From Fluviibacter sp964498255 (GTDB lineage Bacteria > Pseudomonadota > Gammaproteobacteria > Burkholderiales > Rhodocyclaceae), in assembly GCA_964498255.1 (NCBI GenBank), contig CAZCGW010000024.1, positions 1 through 28,506 of the forward strand: 28,506 nucleotides of DNA, in the 5' to 3' direction. Positions 16,806 to 23,300 of the stretch are shown in pieces. The notes below the pieces were generated by a model, which made no database searches, was not told the origin of the DNA, and was given only the letters and a program-made list of their open reading frames with translations. The position numbers and the translations under genes were made by a program. Every line of letters begins with the position of its first letter. Position 1 is the stretch's first letter.

Positions 16806-16823
16806 GGCGGCGTCCGTGCCGCC
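16806..16823. repeat. GC-rich inverted repeat upstream of dctP
   Basis: GGCGGC and GCCGCC are separated by 6 bp. The centre is 25 bp from that of the large palindrome and about 93 bp upstream of the predicted dctP start. On neither strand is it followed by a T-run, so it is not an intrinsic terminator for tilS. It could be a second, weaker regulator site or chance. Confidence 0.5.
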
Positions 16824-16828
16824 GAATA

Positions 16829-16850
16829 GATTTCCGGAATTCCGGAAATC
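16829..16850. promoter_or_regulatory. Perfect 22-bp palindrome, probable DctD enhancer site
   Basis: The half-site GATTTCCGGAA is followed immediately by its exact reverse complement TTCCGGAAATC. The centre is about 118 bp upstream of the predicted sigma-54 transcription start, a normal distance for an enhancer-binding protein. It lies between the tilS stop and the dctP promoter. That DctD binds it is inference from position and symmetry. Confidence 0.75.
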
Positions 16851-16905
16851 AACTCAAACCCTTCTGAGCCACCAGAAACCACCCTGCGTTTGCCTCGCTA
16901 ATCGC

Positions 16906-18213
16906 CTACAAAATTCGTTGTACTTGCGGAACCCAGGTGATCTCAACCAGATTATTTATTTCTGCATCCTCTGACCACCCCAACCCAGCCACCCAGGTCA
17001 GTTCGCTCCCAACCCAGAGTGTCGGCAATCGTGGCCGAACCCACGCGGGCACTCCTTGCTCCCGAAGCAGTTCAGACAAAACACTCCGGCAACGCCCTGC
17101 CGGCTGGAATCGTTTCCCCTGCCCCGCAGCCCGAAACACCATAGCAGGCGCAATATCTGACTGAACCGTGGGTTTAATAATCAACCGACCATCTGGCCAT
17201 TGCATTTCACCTGTCTGCAAGCCATTTTCTTCTGGCAAAGCGACATCCATCGCATCGTCCAGCCATAATTTATCTCGCCACAAATGACAACCGACATCTC
17301 CAAACCGGACAAAAACCGCCGCATCCGGACGCGCATTGACCAGCTGCTCAGAGAGAGTTTCCAACCGGCGCGCTGCGGGAATATGCACACCCAGCGCATT
17401 AAGACGATGTTTCAACACATTGAGTCTTGCCTCATCCGGCAACAACGCCAATTTTGACACCACCAGGTGCCCAGCTTCGTCCTGACAAGATTGCGCATCC
17501 GCTTCAGCCAGACGTGCCAACAGTTTGGTTTGTGCCTGCATTTGCGCCGCTGTTCGGGCAAGAACGGCCGTAACCCCCGGAAATTGCGCGCTGATTGCAG
17601 GCAACACCACATGGCGCATGTAGTTGCGGCGAAAATGCAGATTAAGGTTGCTTTCGTCTTCGATCCAGCGCAGATTCTGTGCCGTTGCCCACGCCAATAG
17701 TTCTGATCGTGGCAGATCTATAAAAGGACGAATCAGATACTTGCCACTTAAAAATCGGGTGCTCGGCATTGCGGCCAGCCCCTGCAGGCCCGCTCCACGA
17801 AATAGATTCAACAGCAGCGTTTCTGCCCGATCATTCTGATGATGCGCCATACAGAGCACATCCGCATCTGCTGCCGCAAAGACGGCGTAACGCGCATCTC
17901 GCGCAGCGCGTTCCAGCCCGGTACCTGCAGCCGTTAATGGTGCCAGCGCAGCCACTTCACAAGGGACATTCAGCGCCAAACAAGTTTGCTGACAAAACTC
18001 TGCCCAACTCCCGGCATGCGGTGAAATGCCGTGATTTACATGCAATGCAAACAACGAAATAGGTGTCGCATCCCTCAGGCGAACCATGGCATGAAGCAGC
18101 ACGATGGAATCCATGCCGCCGGAGAGTGCAATACAGATTTTTCGACCGGGCTGACAGTAATCCCCCAGCGCAACACGCAGCTGAGTGAGGATGCGATCAG
18201 TGTCCGCTGTCAT
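16906..18213 (-). CDS. tilS: tRNA(Ile)-lysidine synthase
   Basis: A 435-residue essential enzyme that attaches lysine to C34 of the tRNA-Ile CAU anticodon, switching it from Met to Ile decoding. The PP-loop ATPase motif is SGGMDS (31-36), followed by FALHVNHG, ARDARYAVF, MAHHQNDRAETLLLNL and RNYMRHVVLP. The C-terminal tRNA-binding domain contains GKRFQPAGR. Length matches the long, two-domain proteobacterial type. The ATG at 18213 is 26 nt after the accA stop and has no strong ribosome binding site. The accA-tilS pair is common in proteobacteria. No obvious terminator follows it before the dct control region. Confidence 0.96.
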   Translation of the reverse strand: MTADTDRILTQLRVALGDYCQPGRKICIALSGGMDSIVLLHAMVRLRDATPISLFALHVNHGISPHAGSWAEFCQQTCLALNVPCEVAALAPLTAAGTGLERAARDARYAVFAAADADVLCMAHHQNDRAETLLLNLFRGAGLQGLAAMPSTRFLSGKYLIRPFIDLPRSELLAWATAQNLRWIEDESNLNLHFRRNYMRHVVLPAISAQFPGVTAVLARTAAQMQAQTKLLARLAEADAQSCQDEAGHLVVSKLALLPDEARLNVLKHRLNALGVHIPAARRLETLSEQLVNARPDAAVFVRFGDVGCHLWRDKLWLDDAMDVALPEENGLQTGEMQWPDGRLIIKPTVQSDIAPAMVFRAAGQGKRFQPAGRCRSVLSELLREQGVPAWVRPRLPTLWVGSELTWVAGLGWSEDAEINNLVEITWVPQVQRIL

Positions 18214-18239
18214 GCGGACTTAGGCGGCTGAACGAAGGT

Positions 18240-19205
18240 TCAGGCAGCCACCTCATCAAAGGCACCATAAGCCATCAGACGATCAATGCGTCGACGTACC
18301 AACGCATCATGATCCAGGCCACTGACACGACCCAACGCTTGCTCAAGCGCCTGCTTGAGGTTCTTGGCCATACCGACGACATCTCGATGCGCGCCACCCG
18401 GCGTTTCTTCAACGACCTGATCAATCAGGCCGAGCGACTTGAGACGACCTGCTGTAATACCCATAATCTCTGCCGCTTCAGAGGCTTTTTCAGCGCTCTT
18501 CCAGAGAATGGTGGCACAGCCTTCCGGCGAAATCACAGCGTATGTGGAATGTTGCAGCATGAGCACTTCATCACCGACCGCAATGGCCAAAGCACCGCCA
18601 GAGCCACCTTCACCAATCACCGTGACGATAATCGGGGTCTTGAGCTCAGCCATAACTAGCAGGTTGCGACCAATGGCCTCCGACTGGCCGCGCTCTTCTG
18701 CACCGATGCCCGGATAGGCACCCGGGGTGTCGACAAAGGTGAAGACCGGCAGACCAAATTTTTCTGCCAGCTTCATCAGACGTAGCGCTTTACGGTAGCC
18801 CTCTGGGCGAGGCATGCCAAAGTTACGATAGATTTTTTCTTTGGTGTCGCGGCCTTTCTGGTGGCCGATAACGACACAAGGCTCGCCATTGAGGCGGGCC
18901 AAGCCACCTACAATAGCCGTATCGTCAGCAAATGCACGATCGCCATGTAGCTCATGGAAGTCTGTAAAAATATTCTCGATGTAATCAAAGGTGTACGGGC
19001 GCTGCGGATGACGCGCAACCTGCGCACTCTGCCAAGGCGAGAGCTTTGCGTAAATATCGTTCGATAGCGTACGGCTCTTCTCAGCCAGGCGCTCTACTTC
19101 TTCCGAGATATCCACGCCCGATTCGTCCTGCATGGCGCGAAGTTCCTCGATCTTGCCTTCCAGTTCGGCAATCGGCTGCTCAAAGTCGAGAAAAGTGGTT
19201 TTCAT
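18240..19205 (-). CDS. accA: Acetyl-CoA carboxylase, carboxyltransferase subunit alpha
   Basis: A 321-residue subunit of the carboxyltransferase (AccA2D2) that transfers CO2 from carboxybiotin to acetyl-CoA, the first step of fatty acid synthesis. The family start FLDFEQPIAELEGKI, the region HRPQ-like ARHPQRPYTFDYI, and the crotonase-fold oxyanion stretch GEGGSGGALAIAVGDEVLM are clear. Length is typical (about 317-323). AGGAA lies 9 nt before the ATG at 19205. The 102-bp gap from the upstream hydrolase gene contains a -10-like TAGAAT, so accA may have its own promoter driving accA-tilS. Confidence 0.98.
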   Translation of the reverse strand: MKTTFLDFEQPIAELEGKIEELRAMQDESGVDISEEVERLAEKSRTLSNDIYAKLSPWQSAQVARHPQRPYTFDYIENIFTDFHELHGDRAFADDTAIVGGLARLNGEPCVVIGHQKGRDTKEKIYRNFGMPRPEGYRKALRLMKLAEKFGLPVFTFVDTPGAYPGIGAEERGQSEAIGRNLLVMAELKTPIIVTVIGEGGSGGALAIAVGDEVLMLQHSTYAVISPEGCATILWKSAEKASEAAEIMGITAGRLKSLGLIDQVVEETPGGAHRDVVGMAKNLKQALEQALGRVSGLDHDALVRRRIDRLMAYGAFDEVAA

Positions 19206-19239
19206 CGGCGCTAATTCCTGGAGTCTTTACGTTGGCTCT

Positions 19240-19266
19240 ATTCTAACAGAGGGGGAGGGATTCCAA
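19240..19266 (-). promoter_or_regulatory. Possible accA promoter
   Basis: On the minus strand TTGGAA (19266-19261) and TAGAAT (19245-19240) resemble sigma-70 elements, but the 15-nt spacer is short. The -10 is the more convincing half. The ATG is 34 nt further on. Confidence 0.3.
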
Positions 19267-19307
19267 TGGATCGTAGCAAAACGAGCTGAAATCACTTGCG
19301 CACGATA

Positions 19308-19958
19308 TCAGCGCTGACCATCCGCAACAAAGGGGTTGTCCATGCGCTCATCTCCAAACGTAGACATCGGCCCATGGCCTGGGACAAAGCGCACATCATC
19401 GCCCAATGGAAACAATTTTTCACGGATCGAGTGAATCAGCTGCTGGTGGTTTCCCTTGGGAAAATCCGTGCGTCCGATCGACTGCTGGAACAAGACATCG
19501 CCAACAAGCGCTAGTTGCGATGGCGCATGGTAAAAACAGACGTGCCCCGGTGTATGCCCCGGACAATGAATCACATCCAGTGTTTCACCGGCAACGGTAA
19601 CCGTGTCCCCATCAACCAGCCAACGGGAAGGCACAAAGGCATCGGCATGCGGAAACCCGAACTGCTTCGATTGCATAGGCATTCCGTCAATCCAGAAAAG
19701 ATCATCCTGATGCGGCCCTTCAATTGGCACATTCAGGCGCTTTGATAGTTCTGCAGCACCACCTGCATGATCAATATGACCATGGGTAATCAGAATCTTT
19801 TCCAAGGTAACGCCACGCTTTTTTATCTCGGCTTCGAGACGATCCAGATCTCCGCCCGGATCAACAATTGCACCGCGTTTGTTGGTGGGCGACCAGATTA
19901 ATGTGCAGTTCTGGGCAAAAGCCGTTACCGGCAGAATGGCAAACTCAAGTGCAGACAT
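19308..19958 (-). CDS. MBL-fold hydrolase, glyoxalase II-like (YcbL type)
   Basis: A 216-residue metallo-beta-lactamase-fold protein. The metal site THGHIDHAGG (H59, H61, D63, H64) has the HxHxDH pattern. Later ligands are in HCPGHTPGHVCFY, GDVLFQQSIGRTD and FVPGHGP. The compact size without the C-terminal helical domain of GloB matches the YcbL/type-II glyoxalase-like hydroxyacylglutathione hydrolase group, which hydrolyses thioesters such as S-lactoylglutathione. The true substrate is uncertain. The ATG at 19958 faces the divergent terC gene across a 101-bp gap that holds a perfect inverted repeat. Confidence 0.85.
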   Translation of the reverse strand: MSALEFAILPVTAFAQNCTLIWSPTNKRGAIVDPGGDLDRLEAEIKKRGVTLEKILITHGHIDHAGGAAELSKRLNVPIEGPHQDDLFWIDGMPMQSKQFGFPHADAFVPSRWLVDGDTVTVAGETLDVIHCPGHTPGHVCFYHAPSQLALVGDVLFQQSIGRTDFPKGNHQQLIHSIREKLFPLGDDVRFVPGHGPMSTFGDERMDNPFVADGQR

Positions 19959-19979
19959 CTTCGTTTATCCGAGGTTCGT

Positions 19980-20010
19980 GGCAAAATGACGCCTAATTTT
20001 TCATTTTGCC
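19980..20010. repeat. Perfect 10-bp inverted repeat between the divergent hydrolase and terC genes
   Basis: GGCAAAATGA (19980-19989) and TCATTTTGCC (20001-20010) are exact reverse complements separated by 11 bp. The element sits centrally in the 101-bp divergent gap. The spacing, about two helical turns between arm centres, suits a dimeric regulator. No T-run follows on either strand, so a terminator is unlikely. Confidence 0.7.
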
Positions 20011-20059
20011 ATGCGGCGCGCAAATTGAGTGCACTGAGCAAACTCTCGTAGGATTTTCA

Positions 20060-21025
20060 ATGTCTTTGAGCACCATTCCGAATATCGACTCGCCATTTGC
20101 CTGGGTAGCTTTAGTCATTTTCGTGACCGCGGCACTTGGTGCTGATTTCATGATGCTACGCCAACAGGGCAGCCGGATTATCGGATTCAAAGATGCCTTG
20201 CGCTGGTCTTTAATCTGGATTGCATTGGCACTCGTATTCTGTGCTGGACTTTGGTTTGCCTTAGACCTTTCAGAGGGGCGCGCATTTGCTGACCTAAAGG
20301 CTGGCGAGTTTATGACGGGTTACATCATTGAAAAATCGCTTTCAGTGGATAACCTGTTCGTCTTCCTGATGCTGTTCAATGCCTTCAAGGTGCCCCTGCC
20401 CCAACAGAAAAAAGCGTTGATGATCGGCATTATTGCAGCGATCGTGCTGCGAATTGTGCTTATTCTGGTGGGCGCATGGTTGATCTCCCGTTTCAGCTGG
20501 ATCATGTACATCTTTGGATTATTCCTGCTCTACACTGGCGTGAAAATGGTGATTGCTGACGAAGAAGAACCCGATCTTCAGAATAATCGCCTGCTCAAGT
20601 GGATGAATAAGCATCTCACGATCACTCACGAATATCACGGGAGTGCGCTGATGCTTATGAAAGATGGCGCACGTGTGTTTACACCGCTATTTCTGGTGGT
20701 GGCGATTATCGGAGTGACTGACGTGATGTTTGCTGTGGACTCGATCCCAGCGATCTTTGCCGTTACCACAGACCCGTTCATCGTGATGAGCTCGAACATC
20801 TTTGCCGTACTGGGTCTGCGCGCACTCTATTTCATGCTGGCCGGCATGGCTGAGCGCTTTCATTTGCTCAAATTTGGCCTAGCCGCAATTCTGGTATTTA
20901 TTGGCGCCAAAATGCTGATGATGGATTTCTACCACATTCCGGTAGGCGCTTCTTTGACCGTGGTTCTAGCGTTCCTGCTAGTGACGATGGCAGCCAGCCT
21001 CTACGTTAAGCCGAAGCCGCACTAA
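20060..21025 (+). CDS. TerC family integral membrane protein (Alx-like)
   Basis: A 321-residue protein with about nine membrane helices and the TerC signatures EKSLSVDNLFVFLMLFNAF and DVMFAVDSIPAIFAVTTDPF, carrying the paired acidic residues in helices thought to handle a metal ion. Family members such as E. coli Alx and Bacillus TerC proteins export manganese or help metallate secreted proteins; tellurite resistance applies only in a specific ter operon, absent here. The ATG at 20060 has TAGGA 6 nt upstream; a TTG at 20006 in the same frame lacks one. It is the only plus-strand gene in the window. I looked for a yybP-ykoY Mn riboswitch upstream and saw no recognisable one. Confidence 0.9.
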   Translation: MSLSTIPNIDSPFAWVALVIFVTAALGADFMMLRQQGSRIIGFKDALRWSLIWIALALVFCAGLWFALDLSEGRAFADLKAGEFMTGYIIEKSLSVDNLFVFLMLFNAFKVPLPQQKKALMIGIIAAIVLRIVLILVGAWLISRFSWIMYIFGLFLLYTGVKMVIADEEEPDLQNNRLLKWMNKHLTITHEYHGSALMLMKDGARVFTPLFLVVAIIGVTDVMFAVDSIPAIFAVTTDPFIVMSSNIFAVLGLRALYFMLAGMAERFHLLKFGLAAILVFIGAKMLMMDFYHIPVGASLTVVLAFLLVTMAASLYVKPKPH

Positions 21026-21037
21026 TCAGTGAACCGC

Positions 21038-21421
21038 TCAGGGAATAAGACCGGCAATCGCTTCGGCCATTGCCGCTTGGACTGCCGGCAACTCCCCTAG
21101 CGGGGGTAATAGTGCAAAAGCCTGCCCCGGGTACTGTGCACGCAGTGCATCAAGCATCTCTGGCAGTTCTTTGCGCAAATGGCCGCCCTGGGCTATAAAA
21201 AATGGCAATATCTGAATGCATGCCCCGTGCGGGCATGCTTCTTCAGCAAGCACGTGTGCCACGACATCAGGCAAGGTTGGTTTCATGAACTCGAGGAATG
21301 CAACCTCGATCAACCGGTTCGGGAAACGATCACGTAATTGTTGAGCAACTCCCGTTACCGGGCGAGCCCATTCAGGATCACGAGCACCATGGGCAAACAG
21401 AATGATGACATCCATAGCCAT
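21038..21421 (-). CDS. Small CbiX-type chelatase (sirohydrochlorin chelatase family)
   Basis: A 127-residue single-domain class II chelatase. The metal-binding histidines are H11 in ILFAHGARD and H81 in FFIAQGGHLRKELPEML, the expected CbiX/SirB pattern. Such short forms insert Co2+ or Fe2+ into sirohydrochlorin, or are half-size members of unknown role. No other siroheme or cobalamin genes are nearby, so the pathway cannot be assigned from context. GGAG lies 7 nt before the ATG at 21421. It follows sspB by 12 nt and so is probably in the petABC-sspAB transcript. Its stop is only 12 bp from the convergent terC stop. Confidence 0.82.
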   Translation of the reverse strand: MAMDVIILFAHGARDPEWARPVTGVAQQLRDRFPNRLIEVAFLEFMKPTLPDVVAHVLAEEACPHGACIQILPFFIAQGGHLRKELPEMLDALRAQYPGQAFALLPPLGELPAVQAAMAEAIAGLIP

Positions 21422-21433
21422 GTGAGCGCTCCA

Positions 21434-21862
21434 TTACTTAATACGCTGAAGGTGCGGCGGGCGGGGGGCCTTGCCGGAATTGTCTGGCTTAGCATCGACA
21501 GCCGCCAATGCAGGCTTAATTTCTACGATCGATTGAGCCGGCGTTAACGCGGCCGTTGGCTCATACGCGAATTCCATGCCTGCGCCATTTTCACGAGCAA
21601 AGATGCCGACTACGGCACCGATAGGAATAAACAGCTCACGGGGGACACCGCCAAAACGGGCACTCAGCGTGATCCATTCGTTGCCTATATCCAGTTGCCC
21701 CGTTGCCGATGGACTGAGATTCAGCGTAATTGACCCATCCTGAAGATAATCCAGCGGCACGCTGCAATGCTCATCGACAAAGACCGTCAGATACGGCGTC
21801 AATCCGGCATCGCAGCACCACTGCCACAATGCTCGGATCAGATATGGCTTTGTCGAGAGCAC
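21434..21862 (-). CDS. sspB: ClpXP protease specificity-enhancing factor SspB
   Basis: A 142-residue adaptor that delivers ssrA-tagged proteins to ClpXP. The N-terminal fold begins with STKPYLIRALWQWCCDAGLTPYLTVFVDE, here best read as the helix KPYLIRALWQWC and the strand TPYLTVFVDE. LNLSPSATGQL and FGGVPRELFIPIGAVVGIFAREN follow. A Pro/Ala-rich disordered tail ends in a basic-hydrophobic PPHLQRIK, the equivalent of the ClpX-binding tail motif. It starts with GTG at 21862, 6 nt after sspA. Length is slightly below that of E. coli SspB (165). Pairing with sspA is conserved in beta- and gammaproteobacteria. Confidence 0.95.
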   Translation of the reverse strand: MLSTKPYLIRALWQWCCDAGLTPYLTVFVDEHCSVPLDYLQDGSITLNLSPSATGQLDIGNEWITLSARFGGVPRELFIPIGAVVGIFARENGAGMEFAYEPTAALTPAQSIVEIKPALAAVDAKPDNSGKAPRPPHLQRIK

Positions 21863-21868
21863 GCTATC

Positions 21869-22465
21869 TTACTTACGCATGATCTTTTCTTGTGGCGTCA
21901 TCGAATCGATGAAGCCCTGACGGCTGAAAATACGCTCGGCGTATTTGAACAATGGTGCAGCCGTCTTAGGCAAAGTGATCTCATAATGGTCAAGGCGCCA
22001 GAGCAGCGGCGCAATGGCCACATCCAGCATCGAGAACTCATCACTCATCAAGTGCTTTTGCTTGTTGAAGATCGGTGCGATTTCGATCAGACGATCACGA
22101 ATTTCGCTACGCGCCTTATCTGCGGTCTTCAGATTGCGCTCAATCGGCTCGATGAACGAGAAAATTTCACGTTCCATGCCGTTCAGCAGTTGGCGCGCCT
22201 GGGCACGCTGTACTGGATCTGGCGGCATCAGTTGCGGATGCGGAAAACGCTCATCAATGTATTCGTTGATGATATTTGGTTCGTATAGAATCAGATCGCG
22301 CTCGACCAGAACCGGCACGCGGTTATGCGGATTCATTACAGCCAGGTCTTCTGGCTTGTTCATCAGATCGATGTCGTGAATCTCGAAGTCCATCCCTTTT
22401 TCAAACAGCACAATCCGGCAACGGTGGCTGAAGGGACAAACGGTTCCCGAGTACAAATGCATCAT
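21869..22465 (-). CDS. sspA: Stringent starvation protein A (GST-fold RNA polymerase-associated)
   Basis: A protein of 198 residues from the ATG at 22465 (an adjacent second ATG follows; an upstream TTG at 22471 is less likely). It has a glutathione-S-transferase fold. The N-terminal thioredoxin-like part is MHLYSGTVCPFSHRCRIVLFEKG (cited here by its CPFSHRC core), then NRVPVLVERDLILYEPNIINEYIDERFPHP with the SspA-type PHP, and an all-helical C-terminal half. SspA binds RNA polymerase holoenzyme and alters transcription during starvation and in acid tolerance; it is not an active GST. An AGAGGG ribosome binding site sits between the T-run of the petC terminator and the ATG. Confidence 0.95.
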   Translation of the reverse strand: MMHLYSGTVCPFSHRCRIVLFEKGMDFEIHDIDLMNKPEDLAVMNPHNRVPVLVERDLILYEPNIINEYIDERFPHPQLMPPDPVQRAQARQLLNGMEREIFSFIEPIERNLKTADKARSEIRDRLIEIAPIFNKQKHLMSDEFSMLDVAIAPLLWRLDHYEITLPKTAAPLFKYAERIFSRQGFIDSMTPQEKIMRK

Positions 22466-22479
22466 GATCAAGGCCCTCT

Positions 22480-22512
22480 AAAAAAGATCGGGATCGATAC
22501 TCGACCCCGACC
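22480..22512 (-). terminator. Strong intrinsic terminator between petC and sspA
   Basis: The minus-strand RNA forms a 12-bp stem (GGTCGGGGTCGA with TCGATCCCGATC, including two G-U pairs) around a 3-nt loop, followed by TTTTTT at 22485-22480. The T-run ends 14 nt before the sspA ATG at 22465. A second smaller hairpin, GGCACC-CTGG-GGTGCC, precedes it. It should end or attenuate the petABC transcript. Confidence 0.9.
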
Positions 22513-22545
22513 TTGCCGGCACCCCAGGGTGCCAGTGATTATTAC

Positions 22546-23286
22546 TTAGTGAATGTCTTTCCAGTAGTTCTTTTTCAGCGCGTACGCAGAAACGAAGAGA
22601 ACTGCCAGGAAAATCAGAACGCCAACACCGATTGCCTTACGGTTGGCAGCGCCTGGCTCACCCATCCAAACGATGAAGCCCACTAGGTCCGCAACCTGCT
22701 TGTCGAACTGCTCTGGTGTCAACTGACCTGGTTCAACCAGAACCAGCTTATGGTGCTCTTTGCCATTTTCTTCTTTAACGGTTTCGAGCGCCTGTACACC
22801 TTGCAGCTGCCACAGCACGTTCGGCATGCCAACGTTAGCAAACACAACGTTATTCCAACCAGTCGGACGAGCATCGTCTTTGTAGAAGCTACGAAGATAG
22901 GTATAGAGCCAATCAGCGCCGCTACCATCACCCGATGCACGGGCACGTGCGATCAGGGTCAGATCAGGCGGTGTGGCGCCAAACCACTTCTTGGCTTCGT
23001 CCGGACGCATCGCGATCTTCATCGTGTCACCGATCTTGTCACCGGTAAACATGAGGTTGTCTTTGATTTGTTGCTCGGATAAGCCCAGCTCCATCAGCTT
23101 TTCGTAACGGATGAAAGAGGCACCGTGACAGCTCTGGCAGTAGTTAACGAATAGACGTGCACCGTTCTGCAGTGCTGCATTGTCACCCTGGACGTTTGGC
23201 GCTTTGTCGAGATGCACGGAGTCACCGCTCGCAAAAGCCAGCGCCGGAACCATGATGAGTGCAGCAAAGAATGATTTCATTTTCAT
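22546..23286 (-). CDS. petC: Ubiquinol-cytochrome c reductase, cytochrome c1 subunit
   Basis: A 246-residue c-type cytochrome of the bc1 complex. A cleavable signal (residues 1 to about 19, cut near AFA|SGD) directs it to the periplasm. Haem attaches at CQSCH in LFVNYCQSCHGASFIRY. The axial Met is likely in the region VVFANVGMPNVLW. One C-terminal membrane anchor (about 221-239) is followed by KKNYWKDIH. It passes electrons from the Rieske cluster to soluble or membrane cytochrome c. It is third in petABC; the start at 23286 lies 14 nt after petB. Confidence 0.97.
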   Translation of the reverse strand: MKMKSFFAALIMVPALAFASGDSVHLDKAPNVQGDNAALQNGARLFVNYCQSCHGASFIRYEKLMELGLSEQQIKDNLMFTGDKIGDTMKIAMRPDEAKKWFGATPPDLTLIARARASGDGSGADWLYTYLRSFYKDDARPTGWNNVVFANVGMPNVLWQLQGVQALETVKEENGKEHHKLVLVEPGQLTPEQFDKQVADLVGFIVWMGEPGAANRKAIGVGVLIFLAVLFVSAYALKKNYWKDIH

Positions 23287-23300
23287 GATCTTCTACCCTG

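Noticed and set aside
16801..16850. Hairpins after tilS as its intrinsic terminator
   Set aside because: Neither repeat is followed by a T-run in the tilS direction; the stretch after them is A-rich.
19959..20059. yybP-ykoY manganese riboswitch upstream of terC
   Set aside because: The gap is only 101 bp and I recognised none of the conserved aptamer core; the inverted repeat is a better explanation for the structure.
20006..20059. Upstream TTG start for terC
   Set aside because: It has no ribosome binding site, falls in the inverted repeat, and adds residues that do not look like the TerC N-terminus; the ATG at 20060 has TAGGA at 6 nt.
20060..21025. Tellurite resistance operon
   Set aside because: Only a terC-family gene is present; no terZABDE-type genes lie nearby, so a tellurite role is not supported.
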